The notes under the pieces: generated by a model
Databases searched by the model: none
The model's input: the letters and a program-made list of their open reading frames with translations, nothing else
What the model was told of the DNA's origin: nothing
Position numbers and translations under genes: made by a program
Assembly (NCBI GenBank): GCA_020026415.1
Contig: JAHHQL010000006.1
Location: 1 to 64,000 of the forward strand
Origin: Alistipes sp.
GTDB lineage: Bacteria > Bacteroidota > Bacteroidia > Bacteroidales > Rikenellaceae
Direction: 5' to 3'
Length of the DNA stretch: 64,000 nt
Part shown: piece by piece, positions 8,794-17,141 of the stretch
How the letters are laid out: the number at the start of each line of letters is the position of its first letter
Position numbering within the stretch: position 1 is the stretch's first letter

Positions 8794-9702
8794 ATGATGA
8801 ACACTCGCAACATACTCGCATTGCTCGCCGGTCTGCTCCTTCTGACCGGCTGTCGTGAACTGCCCGCATATTTCTCGCCGGACCGTACCGTGGCACGGGT
8901 CGGCAGTACCAAACTGCACCGCTCGGATCTGAAAAATGCCGTGCCACAAGGTGTGACGGGCGAGGACAGCGTCGCGCTCACCAAAATCTACATCGACCGC
9001 TGGGTTCGCAAGCAGATCAAATTACAGGAAGCCGAAAAGGTCTTCGAGGCCTCGGTTGCCGACATCGACCGCAAGGTCGAGGAGTATCGGCAGACGCTTC
9101 TGATCCACCGTCTCGACGAACATCTGATCGACCGCGAACTCGACACGGTCTTCACCTCGGAACAAATCGCAGCCTACTACGATGTCCACAAGGGCGAATT
9201 TAAGTTGGATCGTCCGCTGGTCAAAGGCCGTATCGTCCGTTTCCAGACAGGTTACCGCCAAGCGTTGCAACTGCGCGCACTGATGCAGGGACATCGCGAG
9301 ACCCAACAGCAGGATTTCACGGATATTTGCCTCAAAAACGATTTCGCCGTGACGGATTTCGGCGACAAATGGGTCGATTTCTCGGAGTTTCTGAGCCATC
9401 TGCCTTCGCTGCGTACCGAGAACTACGATTCGGTGCTGGGAACGACCGACGTGCAGGAGATGCACGACAGCCGTTCGCACTACTACTTCCAAATACACGA
9501 CGTGCGTCGCGCGGGCGAGAGCATTCCTCTGGAACGAATCGCCCCCACCATCCGCCGCATCCTCTACAAACAGCGTCAGGAAGCGATCATCCACAAATTC
9601 GAAGAGCGGATCTACGAAGAAGCGGTACACATGAAACGTGTGGAATATAACGACGAAGAGTTCGCAAAAGCAGACTCCACAGCCGACAAGACAGAAAAAT
9701 AA
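8794..9702 (+). CDS. SurA-like periplasmic lipoprotein (peptidyl-prolyl isomerase family)
   Basis: 302 residues. The lipoprotein signal LLAGLLLLTGC puts the lipid-bearing Cys at about residue 20. The sequence after it (TVARVGSTKLHRSDLKNAV) is the typical N-terminal start of SurA/PpiC-type chaperones. It continues through a helical N domain, a short divergent parvulin-like middle and a long C-terminal helix. A catalytic parvulin domain is not obvious, so a chaperone role is more likely than isomerase activity. It lies 18 bases upstream of a full SurA-like gene and the OstA-like gene. The start may be either of two adjacent ATGs (8794 or 8797). Confidence 0.8.
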   Translation: MMNTRNILALLAGLLLLTGCRELPAYFSPDRTVARVGSTKLHRSDLKNAVPQGVTGEDSVALTKIYIDRWVRKQIKLQEAEKVFEASVADIDRKVEEYRQTLLIHRLDEHLIDRELDTVFTSEQIAAYYDVHKGEFKLDRPLVKGRIVRFQTGYRQALQLRALMQGHRETQQQDFTDICLKNDFAVTDFGDKWVDFSEFLSHLPSLRTENYDSVLGTTDVQEMHDSRSHYYFQIHDVRRAGESIPLERIAPTIRRILYKQRQEAIIHKFEERIYEEAVHMKRVEYNDEEFAKADSTADKTEK

Positions 9703-9720
9703 AAAACGAAAAACGAAGAT

Positions 9721-11121
9721 ATGTTTAAAAAAGTAATATTTGTGTTCCTGTGTATTGCCGCGGCAACGGGAACGATGGCACAGAAACGCACGGTCATGCT
9801 CGACAAAGTGGTGGCCGTGGTGGGCGGATCGTCGATCCTCTATTCGGATGTCAAACACTATGCCGACGAGATGGTCAGACAACGCCGTCAGGAGGGTTAC
9901 ACCTCCGACCGCGACCCGATGAACGAAGCATTGGAAGGACTCATGACCCGCAAACTGCTCTTCAATCAGGCACAGATCGACTCCGTGACAATCAACGACG
10001 GCGACATCGCCAACCGCGTCGAGGAACAACTCAGCACGATGATCGCCCAAGAGGGGTCGATTCCCGCTCTTGAGGCCAAGCACCACATGGCGGTCTTCAA
10101 CATCCGCGAAAACATGCGCCGCCGTTACGAGGAACAGGCCTACGCCTCCTCGCTGCAACAGCAGGTCATCTCGCGTATTGCGATCATCCCCGGCGAGGTG
10201 GAACAGTTCTACAAATCAATCTCGAAGGACAGTCTGCCGATCATTCCCGAACAGTATGTCTATGCACAGATCACCAAGTTTCCCAAGTCGATCAAGGCGG
10301 CCAAACAGCGTGCCACCGAGCGATTGTTGGACATGCGTGAGCGCATCATCTCCGGCAAAACCAAGTTCGAAAGCCTTGCCCGCATGTATTCGCAGGACCC
10401 CGGTACGATGCTCCGCGGCGGTGAGATGGATCCCGCCCCGCTGAACATGCTCGACGACGGATTCTCCGCCGCATTGGAACACATGCGTCCGGGTCAGATT
10501 TCGGAGGTGGTCGAGTCGCAGTTCGGCTTCCACATCATCGAACTTCTGGACAAGCGCGGTGCTCTGTATCACTTCCGTCACATCCTGATCCGTCCCGACT
10601 ATACACCCGACGAGTTGTCGGAAATCACCCGCGAATTGGACAGCGTCCGCAACCTCATCCAGTGCGACAGCGTTACCTTCGAGGAGGCTGCCCGCATGTT
10701 CTCCGACGATGCCTCGTCGAAGATGAACGGCGGTATCGTGTCGAACCACGACCTTTTGGAGCGTCAGTATGCCTTCGATGCCAAACTTACGGTGACGAAG
10801 TTTCTGAAGGAGGATTTCCGTTATGCACAGGACGACTACAACGCCCTGCGCATGTTGAAGGTCGGCGAAATTTCGCCCGCGTTCCTGACGGAAGATCTGA
10901 TGGGCAACCAACTCGGCAAGATCGTCAAGTTGGTGGAAGTGATCCCCACGCACACGGCATCCTTGAACGAGGACTACCTGCGTCTGGAAGAACTCGCCCT
11001 GCAAAAGAAACAAACCGATGCCTTCGAGGAGTGGCTCTCGAAGAAAATCGACCAGATGTATGTCTTCATTGATCCCGAATTTCGCAACGGCGAATTTGAG
11101 AACAAACACTGGGTAAAATAA
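9721..11121 (+). CDS. SurA-type periplasmic peptidyl-prolyl isomerase/chaperone
   Basis: 466 residues with a cleavable signal peptide ending at about residue 20 (ATGTMAQ). The SurA N domain starts at LDKVVAVVGGSSILYSDV. Two parvulin-type rotamase regions follow, the first around YAQITKFP to SQFGFHIIELLDKRG, the second around YHFRHILIRP to FSDDASSKMNGG. The family escorts unfolded beta-barrel proteins to the BAM complex. It is the middle gene of a three-gene operon with a SurA-like lipoprotein and an OstA-like protein, 7 bases from the latter. Confidence 0.93.
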   Translation: MFKKVIFVFLCIAAATGTMAQKRTVMLDKVVAVVGGSSILYSDVKHYADEMVRQRRQEGYTSDRDPMNEALEGLMTRKLLFNQAQIDSVTINDGDIANRVEEQLSTMIAQEGSIPALEAKHHMAVFNIRENMRRRYEEQAYASSLQQQVISRIAIIPGEVEQFYKSISKDSLPIIPEQYVYAQITKFPKSIKAAKQRATERLLDMRERIISGKTKFESLARMYSQDPGTMLRGGEMDPAPLNMLDDGFSAALEHMRPGQISEVVESQFGFHIIELLDKRGALYHFRHILIRPDYTPDELSEITRELDSVRNLIQCDSVTFEEAARMFSDDASSKMNGGIVSNHDLLERQYAFDAKLTVTKFLKEDFRYAQDDYNALRMLKVGEISPAFLTEDLMGNQLGKIVKLVEVIPTHTASLNEDYLRLEELALQKKQTDAFEEWLSKKIDQMYVFIDPEFRNGEFENKHWVK

Positions 11122-11128
11122 CGGATTC

Positions 11129-13678
11129 ATGCGGAACTATTTCTCGATAACGGTTGCACTGGTTTTGGCGTTGGTCGCAGGTTCGTTGTTTGCCGGCGGC
11201 ATCCCCGCCCGATACCCTGCCCCACCCGAAAAAGCCTCCCCTTCAAAAACCCGTTCCAAGGACGAAAAGCGCAAAATCGACCTCAAATGGGACGAGGCAG
11301 GCCCGCTGCATCCGGGCGATTCGGCGATTTTTCTGGTGGGCAACTTCGCCGCACAGCACAACGGCGCAGTCATCACATGCGACAGTGCCGTGCGTTATTC
11401 GGATCGTCACTTCGAATTTTTCGGCAACGTGCTGATCAATCAGAACACCACCTATATTTATGGTGATCGTGCCGAATACGACGGCAACGAGAACGAAGCA
11501 AGAATCTATTCCGATCTGATCAAGGTGGTCGATGGCGATGCCACGCTCTACACCTACGAATTTACCTACAACACACTCGACAACATCGGCGAATTTTCCG
11601 GCGGCGGTATCCTCACCAACCGCGACAACCGTCTGGAGTCGAACCGCGGTTACTACTACGGCGACAGGAAGGAACTCATCGCGGTGGATCAGGTCGAGAT
11701 GCGCAACGAGGATTACGAATTGCGCGGAGATTCGGTCGTGTATAACATGGCAACCGACAACGCCTATTTCTTCGACCGGACGAACATTTGGAGCCATAAG
11801 GGCGACTACCTCTATGCCGACCGCGGCGAATATCAGAAGAACGATTCGCTCTATATCATCACGCGCAACGGTTATGTGCTGACCGAGAAGCAGGAGATGT
11901 GGAGCGACACGATCAACTACTTCAGCAAGGACGAGCACATCGTCCTGCGCCACGACATCCAGATCGACGATTCGGAACATAAGGCACTGGCATTCGGCGA
12001 TTACGGCGAATACTGGAAACATCCGGGCAACATTCTGCTCACACGCCGCCCCTCTGCCATAAGTTACGATCTGAAACAGACTTCCGACACGGTATTCATG
12101 TCGGCCGACACGATTTTCCTCCAGACGATCTGCTACGCCGAGGAGCGTGCCCGCGCCAAAGCCGACTCCCTCGCCGCCATTGCACGCGAGGAGCAACGCC
12201 GTGCCGATTCCGTCGCCTCCAAGATGGGTCAGAAGAGCGGGGATTTGAAGGACAAGGCCGCAAAGATCAACTCCACGACCGACAAACAAGCCCCGTTCCG
12301 CACGGGTGACATGGCTGATATGACAGCCGACACCTCCACCGCCAAGAGCGATTCGATTCAAAGCGACCCGCACCGCACCGCAGATTCGACGGCCGTAATG
12401 CCCGCCGACTCCACCGCCGATTCCCTGAAGCAGGATTCGCTCCGAAGCGATTCGCTGGCTGCCGACACCCTCACCGCCAAGGAGAAAAAGGCGCAGATGA
12501 AGGCAAAACTCAAGGCCGAACTCGAAAAGAAACGAGCCGAACGCCGTCACCTGAAAGATTCGTTGCGCCGTCAGAAACTCGACACGCTGATTGCCCGGCG
12601 TAAGGCCAAGAACAAGATCCTGCTGGACAAGGAGCGCGAACGCGAGGAGCGCATCCTCGAAAAACGCCGCAAGCGCGTGGCCGAGAAATTGCGCAAGCGC
12701 AAGGAACGCGCCGAGCGCAAGGGTCGCACCTTCCGTCTGATTGATCCCGCCCTTTTGGCGCAGATGGATTCACTGCGTACGCTTTATGAAAAGGATCTGA
12801 GCGATTCGCTGATCCGACGCCTGTCGGATTCGATCCTCAAGGAGGGCGAATTTGCCCCCGCCGTGCAGGATTCGCTGCAAGACACCCTGAAGGAGGATTC
12901 GTTATACAGACTGATGAAAGCCTATCGCAACGTGAAGATCTTCCGTCGCGATTTTCAGGCCGTGTGCGATTCGACCATCACTTCGAGTGTCGATTCGATC
13001 ATTCATTTCTACATCCGTCCCGTACTGTGGAACGGACAGAATCAGATTACGTCCGAAGTGATCGACGTCTATACCCGGAATCAGAAACTGGAACGCGCCG
13101 AATTTACCGGATCGCCCTTTTCCGCATCGCAACTCGATACCGTTCACTACAACCAGATCAAGGGCAAAACGATGACTTCGTATTTCCGCGACAACGAGGT
13201 TTATCGCAACGACGTGAACGGCAATGTACAGACGATCTACTTCATGCAGGACGGCGAGCCGCCCGTTGTGACGGGTATGGCCTTCATCGAGAGCGGCGAC
13301 GCTTCGTTCCACATCGAAGACAAGCAGGTGGTGCGCATCGTATATCGCACCAACCCCACCTTCCCGATCTATCCCATCGAGCAGGTGCCCGAAACGCAGT
13401 CGCTCTACCTCGACGGCTTCAAGTGGGAGGCCGACCGACGTCCCACCCGCGATTCGATCTTCAACCGCACGCTGCGCCGCTCGTTGCGGGATCGCAAACA
13501 ACGCGAACCCCACCCCTCGTTCCCCATCAAGGAGCGTGTCGAGCGCGACAAGGTTCGTTTCAACGAGTTGTTCAACTGGATCGACCGAAACGATCATGTA
13601 GATCCGCTGACCGAAGAGTGGATGCGCGAATTGGGTTACGAGGTCGGGCAACCGCGCAAGACCGAACCCAAACTCTGA
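11129..13678 (+). CDS. OstA/LptA-like periplasmic protein with long charged coiled-coil
   Basis: 849 residues with an N-terminal signal peptide. Residues about 50-330 form repeated beta-strand units of the OstA/LptA kind (for example ALHNGAVITCDSAVRY-like and YGDRAEYDGNENEARIYSD), the fold that carries lipopolysaccharide across the periplasm. Residues about 335-570 are unusual: a Ser/Asp/Thr-rich stretch with recurring ADS units, then a Lys/Arg/Glu-rich segment that should be a long coiled coil. The C-terminal 280 residues return to beta-type sequence. Co-transcription with two SurA-like chaperones supports a role in outer-membrane assembly. LPS transport is inferred from the domain only. Confidence 0.85.
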   Translation: MRNYFSITVALVLALVAGSLFAGGIPARYPAPPEKASPSKTRSKDEKRKIDLKWDEAGPLHPGDSAIFLVGNFAAQHNGAVITCDSAVRYSDRHFEFFGNVLINQNTTYIYGDRAEYDGNENEARIYSDLIKVVDGDATLYTYEFTYNTLDNIGEFSGGGILTNRDNRLESNRGYYYGDRKELIAVDQVEMRNEDYELRGDSVVYNMATDNAYFFDRTNIWSHKGDYLYADRGEYQKNDSLYIITRNGYVLTEKQEMWSDTINYFSKDEHIVLRHDIQIDDSEHKALAFGDYGEYWKHPGNILLTRRPSAISYDLKQTSDTVFMSADTIFLQTICYAEERARAKADSLAAIAREEQRRADSVASKMGQKSGDLKDKAAKINSTTDKQAPFRTGDMADMTADTSTAKSDSIQSDPHRTADSTAVMPADSTADSLKQDSLRSDSLAADTLTAKEKKAQMKAKLKAELEKKRAERRHLKDSLRRQKLDTLIARRKAKNKILLDKEREREERILEKRRKRVAEKLRKRKERAERKGRTFRLIDPALLAQMDSLRTLYEKDLSDSLIRRLSDSILKEGEFAPAVQDSLQDTLKEDSLYRLMKAYRNVKIFRRDFQAVCDSTITSSVDSIIHFYIRPVLWNGQNQITSEVIDVYTRNQKLERAEFTGSPFSASQLDTVHYNQIKGKTMTSYFRDNEVYRNDVNGNVQTIYFMQDGEPPVVTGMAFIESGDASFHIEDKQVVRIVYRTNPTFPIYPIEQVPETQSLYLDGFKWEADRRPTRDSIFNRTLRRSLRDRKQREPHPSFPIKERVERDKVRFNELFNWIDRNDHVDPLTEEWMRELGYEVGQPRKTEPKL

Positions 13679-13684
13679 TGACAC

Positions 13685-13719
13685 AAAAAACCGATGTTCT
13701 TTCGAGCATCGGTTTTTTT
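13685..13719 (+). terminator. terminator after the OstA-like gene
   Basis: Stem AAACCGATG with CATCGGTTT, ten-base loop, followed by a run of T, directly after the stop codon. Confidence 0.85.
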
Positions 13720-13732
13720 AAGGCATACCTAT

Positions 13733-13778
13733 AAATAGAAGAGGTCGGTTCCTATTCGGGAACCGACCTCTTCTATTT
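13733..13778 (-). terminator. 20-bp perfect inverted repeat, probable terminator of the Cys-rich lipoprotein gene
   Basis: 13733-13752 is exactly complementary to 13759-13778, with a six-base loop (TATTCG). It starts 16 bases beyond the minus-strand stop. It has no long T-run, so it could act in both directions or as an RNA 3'-end stabiliser. Confidence 0.7.
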
Positions 13779-13794
13779 AAGAACGGGTGCTAAA

Positions 13795-14067
13795 TTATTT
13801 AGCCTCCTCGCATTTCTTCTCGCACTCTTTCTCGCAATCGGCAGCGGCATTCTCGCACTTCTTCTCGCAAGCCTTCTCGCACTCGCCGGCTTTCTCGCAC
13901 TCCTTCTCACACTCTTTCTCACACTCAGCCTTCTGCTCGCAGCAATCGGCAGCAGCCTCAACCTTGGTTTCCTCGGCAGCAGCCTCGGCAGGTTTCGTAG
14001 TATTACCACCGCAGCTTACAAATGCAACAGCCGCCAAAACGACAACAAAAGAATAAATCTTTTTCAT
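13795..14067 (-). CDS. small cysteine-rich lipoprotein with C-x3-C repeats
   Basis: 90 residues. The signal peptide ends in a lipobox (VAFVSCGG; lipid Cys 19), and an Ala/Glu/Thr spacer follows. The rest is almost only Cys, Glu, Lys and Ala: one CC pair, then three triplets of the form C-x3-C-x3-C separated by short spacers, giving eleven cysteines after the lipobox. Spacing of i, i+4, i+8 puts the cysteines on one face of a helix, suitable for metal binding or disulfide staples. I do not recognise the family. It is convergent with the OstA-like operon and downstream of the SPOR-like gene. Confidence 0.8.
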   Translation of the reverse strand: MKKIYSFVVVLAAVAFVSCGGNTTKPAEAAAEETKVEAAADCCEQKAECEKECEKECEKAGECEKACEKKCENAAADCEKECEKKCEEAK

Positions 14068-14124
14068 GACTAAAAATTTTTAATTGTTATAATAAGGTTA
14101 ATAAATCCTTTCCAGACGATTTCA

Positions 14125-14613
14125 TCAGCGCAACAAGTCATTGACCGACAGCACCTCCGTTTTGGTAAATGCCTTGGGGAATACCCCGATGATGCGCCCC
14201 ATGAGGATAATCGCCTCTTCGCGGGTCAGACAATTGCCTGCGGTAACCTTGAAGTAGGGGTTGTCGTAAACCATATAGACGGGGATATCCGAAAAACTTT
14301 TCTTGCAAAGTTCGGCGGCGGCAGCGGCTTCCTGACGCGCATTTTGTCCGTTACCGAAGAATACGCACACGCGATAACCGTTAAAACGGTTTTTATGTTG
14401 TTGCAGGCGGACGGCCGATGCAACAGCCGAAGCGGCTTCGGGTGCTTCCCGAACCGTGATGCGGGCTTCGTTGCCGACCGTACGTCCTTCGGTCGAAAGA
14501 CGAGGCACACGCAGACGAGCCTTGAACTGCTCCAAAGACTGTGCGTGAGCGGGTAAAGCCGCCGCCCCAAGGATCAGAACCGAGAACAATCGGAAGAGAA
14601 TTTTACGCATCAT
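14125..14613 (-). CDS. SPOR-like domain periplasmic protein
   Basis: 162 residues with a signal peptide (LGAAALPAHA). The C-terminal half (GYRVCVFFGNGQNARQEAAA to YFKVTAGNCLTREEA) has the beta-alpha-beta pattern of SPOR domains, which bind denuded glycan strands at division sites. Its start ATG overlaps the stop of the preceding lipoprotein gene by four bases (ATGA), indicating coupled translation. Last gene of the permease-ubiE-lipoprotein-SPOR operon. The SPOR assignment is by pattern; binding to septal wall is inferred from the family. Confidence 0.75.
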   Translation of the reverse strand: MMRKILFRLFSVLILGAAALPAHAQSLEQFKARLRVPRLSTEGRTVGNEARITVREAPEAASAVASAVRLQQHKNRFNGYRVCVFFGNGQNARQEAAAAAELCKKSFSDIPVYMVYDNPYFKVTAGNCLTREEAIILMGRIIGVFPKAFTKTEVLSVNDLLR

Positions 14614-15116
14614 AATTCAGGTTTCTTCATTTCAGTGATCGAACGCCCAAATATATTCAAAATTTTTGACAATGGTATCATTTGATCCGACTTTTCTACA
14701 CGAAAAATACCGGCACGCCCTCGAATGTGGTAATTTACGGTGATTTTGCCGAAATCCTGACGGCGCACCTTCCTCAAAACGGCATAGAAGGCCAGCGGAT
14801 CGGAAACCTGAAGCCGCCATTTGGTGTCGATCGAACCGATGGTTCGGCGCGGAACCTTCACCTCTTCGGCCAGCGTTACGGTCATGAGCAGCCGACCGCT
14901 GTGGCTGATCTCAAATTCGGCCTCCTTCAGCAGCAGTTTTTTGCCCGTCAGGTTCTTCACCCGAAAACGCACATCGACCGACGAAAGGCTGTGGGGTTCA
15001 ACCTGTTCTACCGCCTCGATGCCGATCTTTTCGCGTGCCTTGCGCGCCATTTTCCGACACGACGACAGCGAACAGACCGTCGCGAGGATCAGCATAAAAA
15101 GCAGCAGCCGTTTCAT
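14610..15116 (-). CDS. small lipoprotein, LEA-2/WHy-like fold suspected
   Basis: 168 residues with lipoprotein signal VCSLSSC (lipid Cys about 20). After a basic stretch, the pattern VDVRFRVKNLTGKKLLLKEAEFEISHSGR resembles the start of LEA-2/water-stress (WHy) domains, which are small beta-sandwiches; this is only a suggestion. The start is the ATG at 15116, overlapping the ubiE stop by four bases (ATGA), rather than an earlier in-frame start inside ubiE that would lack a signal peptide. Its stop overlaps the next start in the same way. Confidence 0.75.
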   Translation of the reverse strand: MKRLLLFMLILATVCSLSSCRKMARKAREKIGIEAVEQVEPHSLSSVDVRFRVKNLTGKKLLLKEAEFEISHSGRLLMTVTLAEEVKVPRRTIGSIDTKWRLQVSDPLAFYAVLRKVRRQDFGKITVNYHIRGRAGIFRVEKSDQMIPLSKILNIFGRSITEMKKPEL

Positions 15117-15832
15117 CGTTCGCCCACATAAATTTGCGCAATGCCGAAACTCTGGCTGTGTGCCTTGCAATTCTTGAATCCGCAACGGGTCATGAGTTCC
15201 ACGAAGTCCTTCGGTACGGGAAATTCCCCGACCGATTCGGGCAGATATTCGTATGCCCGTTTGTCGTGCGACACCGCACCGCCGATGCGCGGCAGAATGC
15301 GGTAGGTGTAAAATTCGTAGAGTTTGCGGAAAATCGGATTTTTCGGACGCGAAAATTCGAGGATCACCACCTTGCCACCGACCCGCACGGTGCGGGCAAG
15401 TTCCCTGAGGCCTGCCTCCAGATCGCCGAAGTTGCGCACGCCGAAGGCCACCGTGGCCACATCGACCGAAGCGTTCTCCAGACGCAGATGCTCGCCGTCA
15501 CCCTGTTCCAGCGTGATGCGGGCATCCAGACCGCGTGCCACCACCTTACGGCGTGCCACTTCCAGCATCCCTTCCGAAAGATCCACACCACACACTTTCA
15601 CATCGGGAATCCGACGTGCCATCTCGATGGCCAAATCGCCCGTCCCCGTTGCCACATCGAGAATGTGGTGAGGCGACTGACGGCGCACGATGCGCACCAC
15701 GCGGCGACGCCAGATGCGGTCGATGTTCATCGACAGCGTGTGGTTCAACATATCGTAGTGCGGAGCAATGTGATCGAACATCGTGCGCACCTCGCTTTTC
15801 TTGGACTGATCCGTGTTGTAAGGCTTTACCAT
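15113..15832 (-). CDS. ubiE: demethylmenaquinone methyltransferase (UbiE/MenG)
   Basis: 239 residues. Adds the last methyl group of menaquinone from S-adenosylmethionine. The family N-terminal signature VRTMFDHIAPHYDMLNH is present, as are the SAM site LDVATGTGD (58-66), the second family signature (VAFGVRNFGD) and the C-terminal FGIAQIYVG. In an anaerobic Bacteroidales cell only menaquinone is expected, so MenG is the more fitting name. The start at 15832 shares one base with the stop of the upstream permease gene (TAATG), which implies coupled translation. Confidence 0.96.
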   Translation of the reverse strand: MVKPYNTDQSKKSEVRTMFDHIAPHYDMLNHTLSMNIDRIWRRRVVRIVRRQSPHHILDVATGTGDLAIEMARRIPDVKVCGVDLSEGMLEVARRKVVARGLDARITLEQGDGEHLRLENASVDVATVAFGVRNFGDLEAGLRELARTVRVGGKVVILEFSRPKNPIFRKLYEFYTYRILPRIGGAVSHDKRAYEYLPESVGEFPVPKDFVELMTRCGFKNCKAHSQSFGIAQIYVGER

Positions 15833-17064
15833 TATTCGTATTTTATTGTTTCTTCGGGTTTTATGGTCGAAATGATCGAGGCGGGCAACAAGAGCAACAC
15901 CACGATCGAAAGCATGAATCCGACATTGAGCGACACCCACCACCACCAATCGAGCGAGACGGGCACCTCGGAGAGCAAATACCCCTCCGGCGAGAGTTTC
16001 ACAAGGTGCAGCCCCCGCTGCAAAAGCGCAAGACCCACACCCACGAAGTTACCGATCAGGAGTCCCTTCACGGCAATAAACGCCGCGCGGTAAAGGAAAA
16101 TTGTACGCAGTGCCCCGTTGCGCATGCCCATCGCTTTCAGAAGACCGATCATCGGCGTGCGTTCCAATACCAGCACCAGCAGTGCCACTGCCATGTTGAA
16201 GAACGACACGACAAGCATGATCACCAGAATCACCGTCGAATTTACATCGTGCGCCTTCAGCCAGTCGAAGACATTCGGGTAATTCTCATAGACATCAACG
16301 GCTTGCAGATTGATCAGTTCATCGCTTTCGGCATAGAGCAACGCCTCATTTACGGCATCGGCATATTGCGGCGAGGAAGACACCTCATCGACATATACGT
16401 CATATCCGCTGATCTCGTCCGAAGGTAAATCACGAAGACGTTGCACATTGCGCATATCGGTAAAAATCAATGCCGTATCCATATCATCCATACCCGACGA
16501 ATAGATGCCCGACACCTTGAACCGGTCACGACGCGGCGTATCGTCCCGATCCACGAACAGCATCTCGATCCGATCCCCCACGCCCAGACGCAGGCGGTCG
16601 GCCAGAGCGGACGAAACCAGAATATCCTTCGTGCGCATCGCTCCTCCGATTGCGGGAAGTTCGCCTGCGATGAGCCACTCTCCGAAAAGCGATTGGTTGC
16701 AGGTCGAATCAATCCCTTTGAGCAGGACACCCTCCACCTCATCGTCCGTGCGGACGATGCCTTCCTTCAGGACAAACGGCGAGAGCGACTCGAAACGTGG
16801 TGTCGCGCGAAGCAGTTGTTCCAGATCGTCACTGCGCAAAATCGTATAATCCTTTCCGCGGATATTTTGCAGGGTGACATGCGCCGAGAAAAGGGTCATT
16901 TTGTGCGCAATCTCGTGTTTGAATCCGTAGATCACCGCCAGCGAAAGAATCATCACCGCCATGCTCAGTGCCACCGACACGACGGCAATACGCTCCATGA
17001 CACCCGACTTGCGTCCGGCATCGGAACGGATGATGCGCTGTGCTATGAAAAACGAAAGATTCAC
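15832..17064 (-). CDS. LolC/LolE-type ABC transporter permease (FtsX family)
   Basis: 410 residues from a GTG. Family members in Bacteroidota begin MNLSFFIAQR..., which fixes this start; an in-frame TTG 30 bases earlier overlaps the promoter. There is one N-terminal transmembrane segment, a periplasmic MacB-like domain, and then three transmembrane segments near residues 265-400, the layout of lipoprotein-releasing permeases. No ATPase (LolD) gene is adjacent. It heads the operon with ubiE, a lipoprotein and a SPOR-like protein. Confidence 0.88.
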   Translation of the reverse strand: MNLSFFIAQRIIRSDAGRKSGVMERIAVVSVALSMAVMILSLAVIYGFKHEIAHKMTLFSAHVTLQNIRGKDYTILRSDDLEQLLRATPRFESLSPFVLKEGIVRTDDEVEGVLLKGIDSTCNQSLFGEWLIAGELPAIGGAMRTKDILVSSALADRLRLGVGDRIEMLFVDRDDTPRRDRFKVSGIYSSGMDDMDTALIFTDMRNVQRLRDLPSDEISGYDVYVDEVSSSPQYADAVNEALLYAESDELINLQAVDVYENYPNVFDWLKAHDVNSTVILVIMLVVSFFNMAVALLVLVLERTPMIGLLKAMGMRNGALRTIFLYRAAFIAVKGLLIGNFVGVGLALLQRGLHLVKLSPEGYLLSEVPVSLDWWWWVSLNVGFMLSIVVLLLLPASIISTIKPEETIKYE

Positions 17065-17091
17065 AAATATGGATTTTGCACGAAATTTATG

Positions 17092-17099
17092 CAAAGTAA
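17092..17099 (-). promoter_or_regulatory. -7-like element of the LolC/E-type permease operon
   Basis: TTACTTTG on the minus strand, one base off TAnnTTTG, about 28 bases upstream of the GTG start; divergent from the SDR promoter. Confidence 0.5.
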
Positions 17100-17112
17100 C
17101 ACAATAATTTCG

Positions 17113-17120
17113 TATTTTTG
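17113..17120 (+). promoter_or_regulatory. -7 element of the SDR gene
   Basis: TATTTTTG, 21 bases before the ATG at 17142. Confidence 0.65.
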
Positions 17121-17141
17121 TCCAAAGAACCTATAACAATT

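Noticed and set aside
13787..14056. Ser/His/Phe repeat ORF opposite the Cys-rich lipoprotein
   Set aside because: Low-complexity shadow of the GAA/AAG/TGC repeats; only the minus frame has a signal peptide and lipobox.
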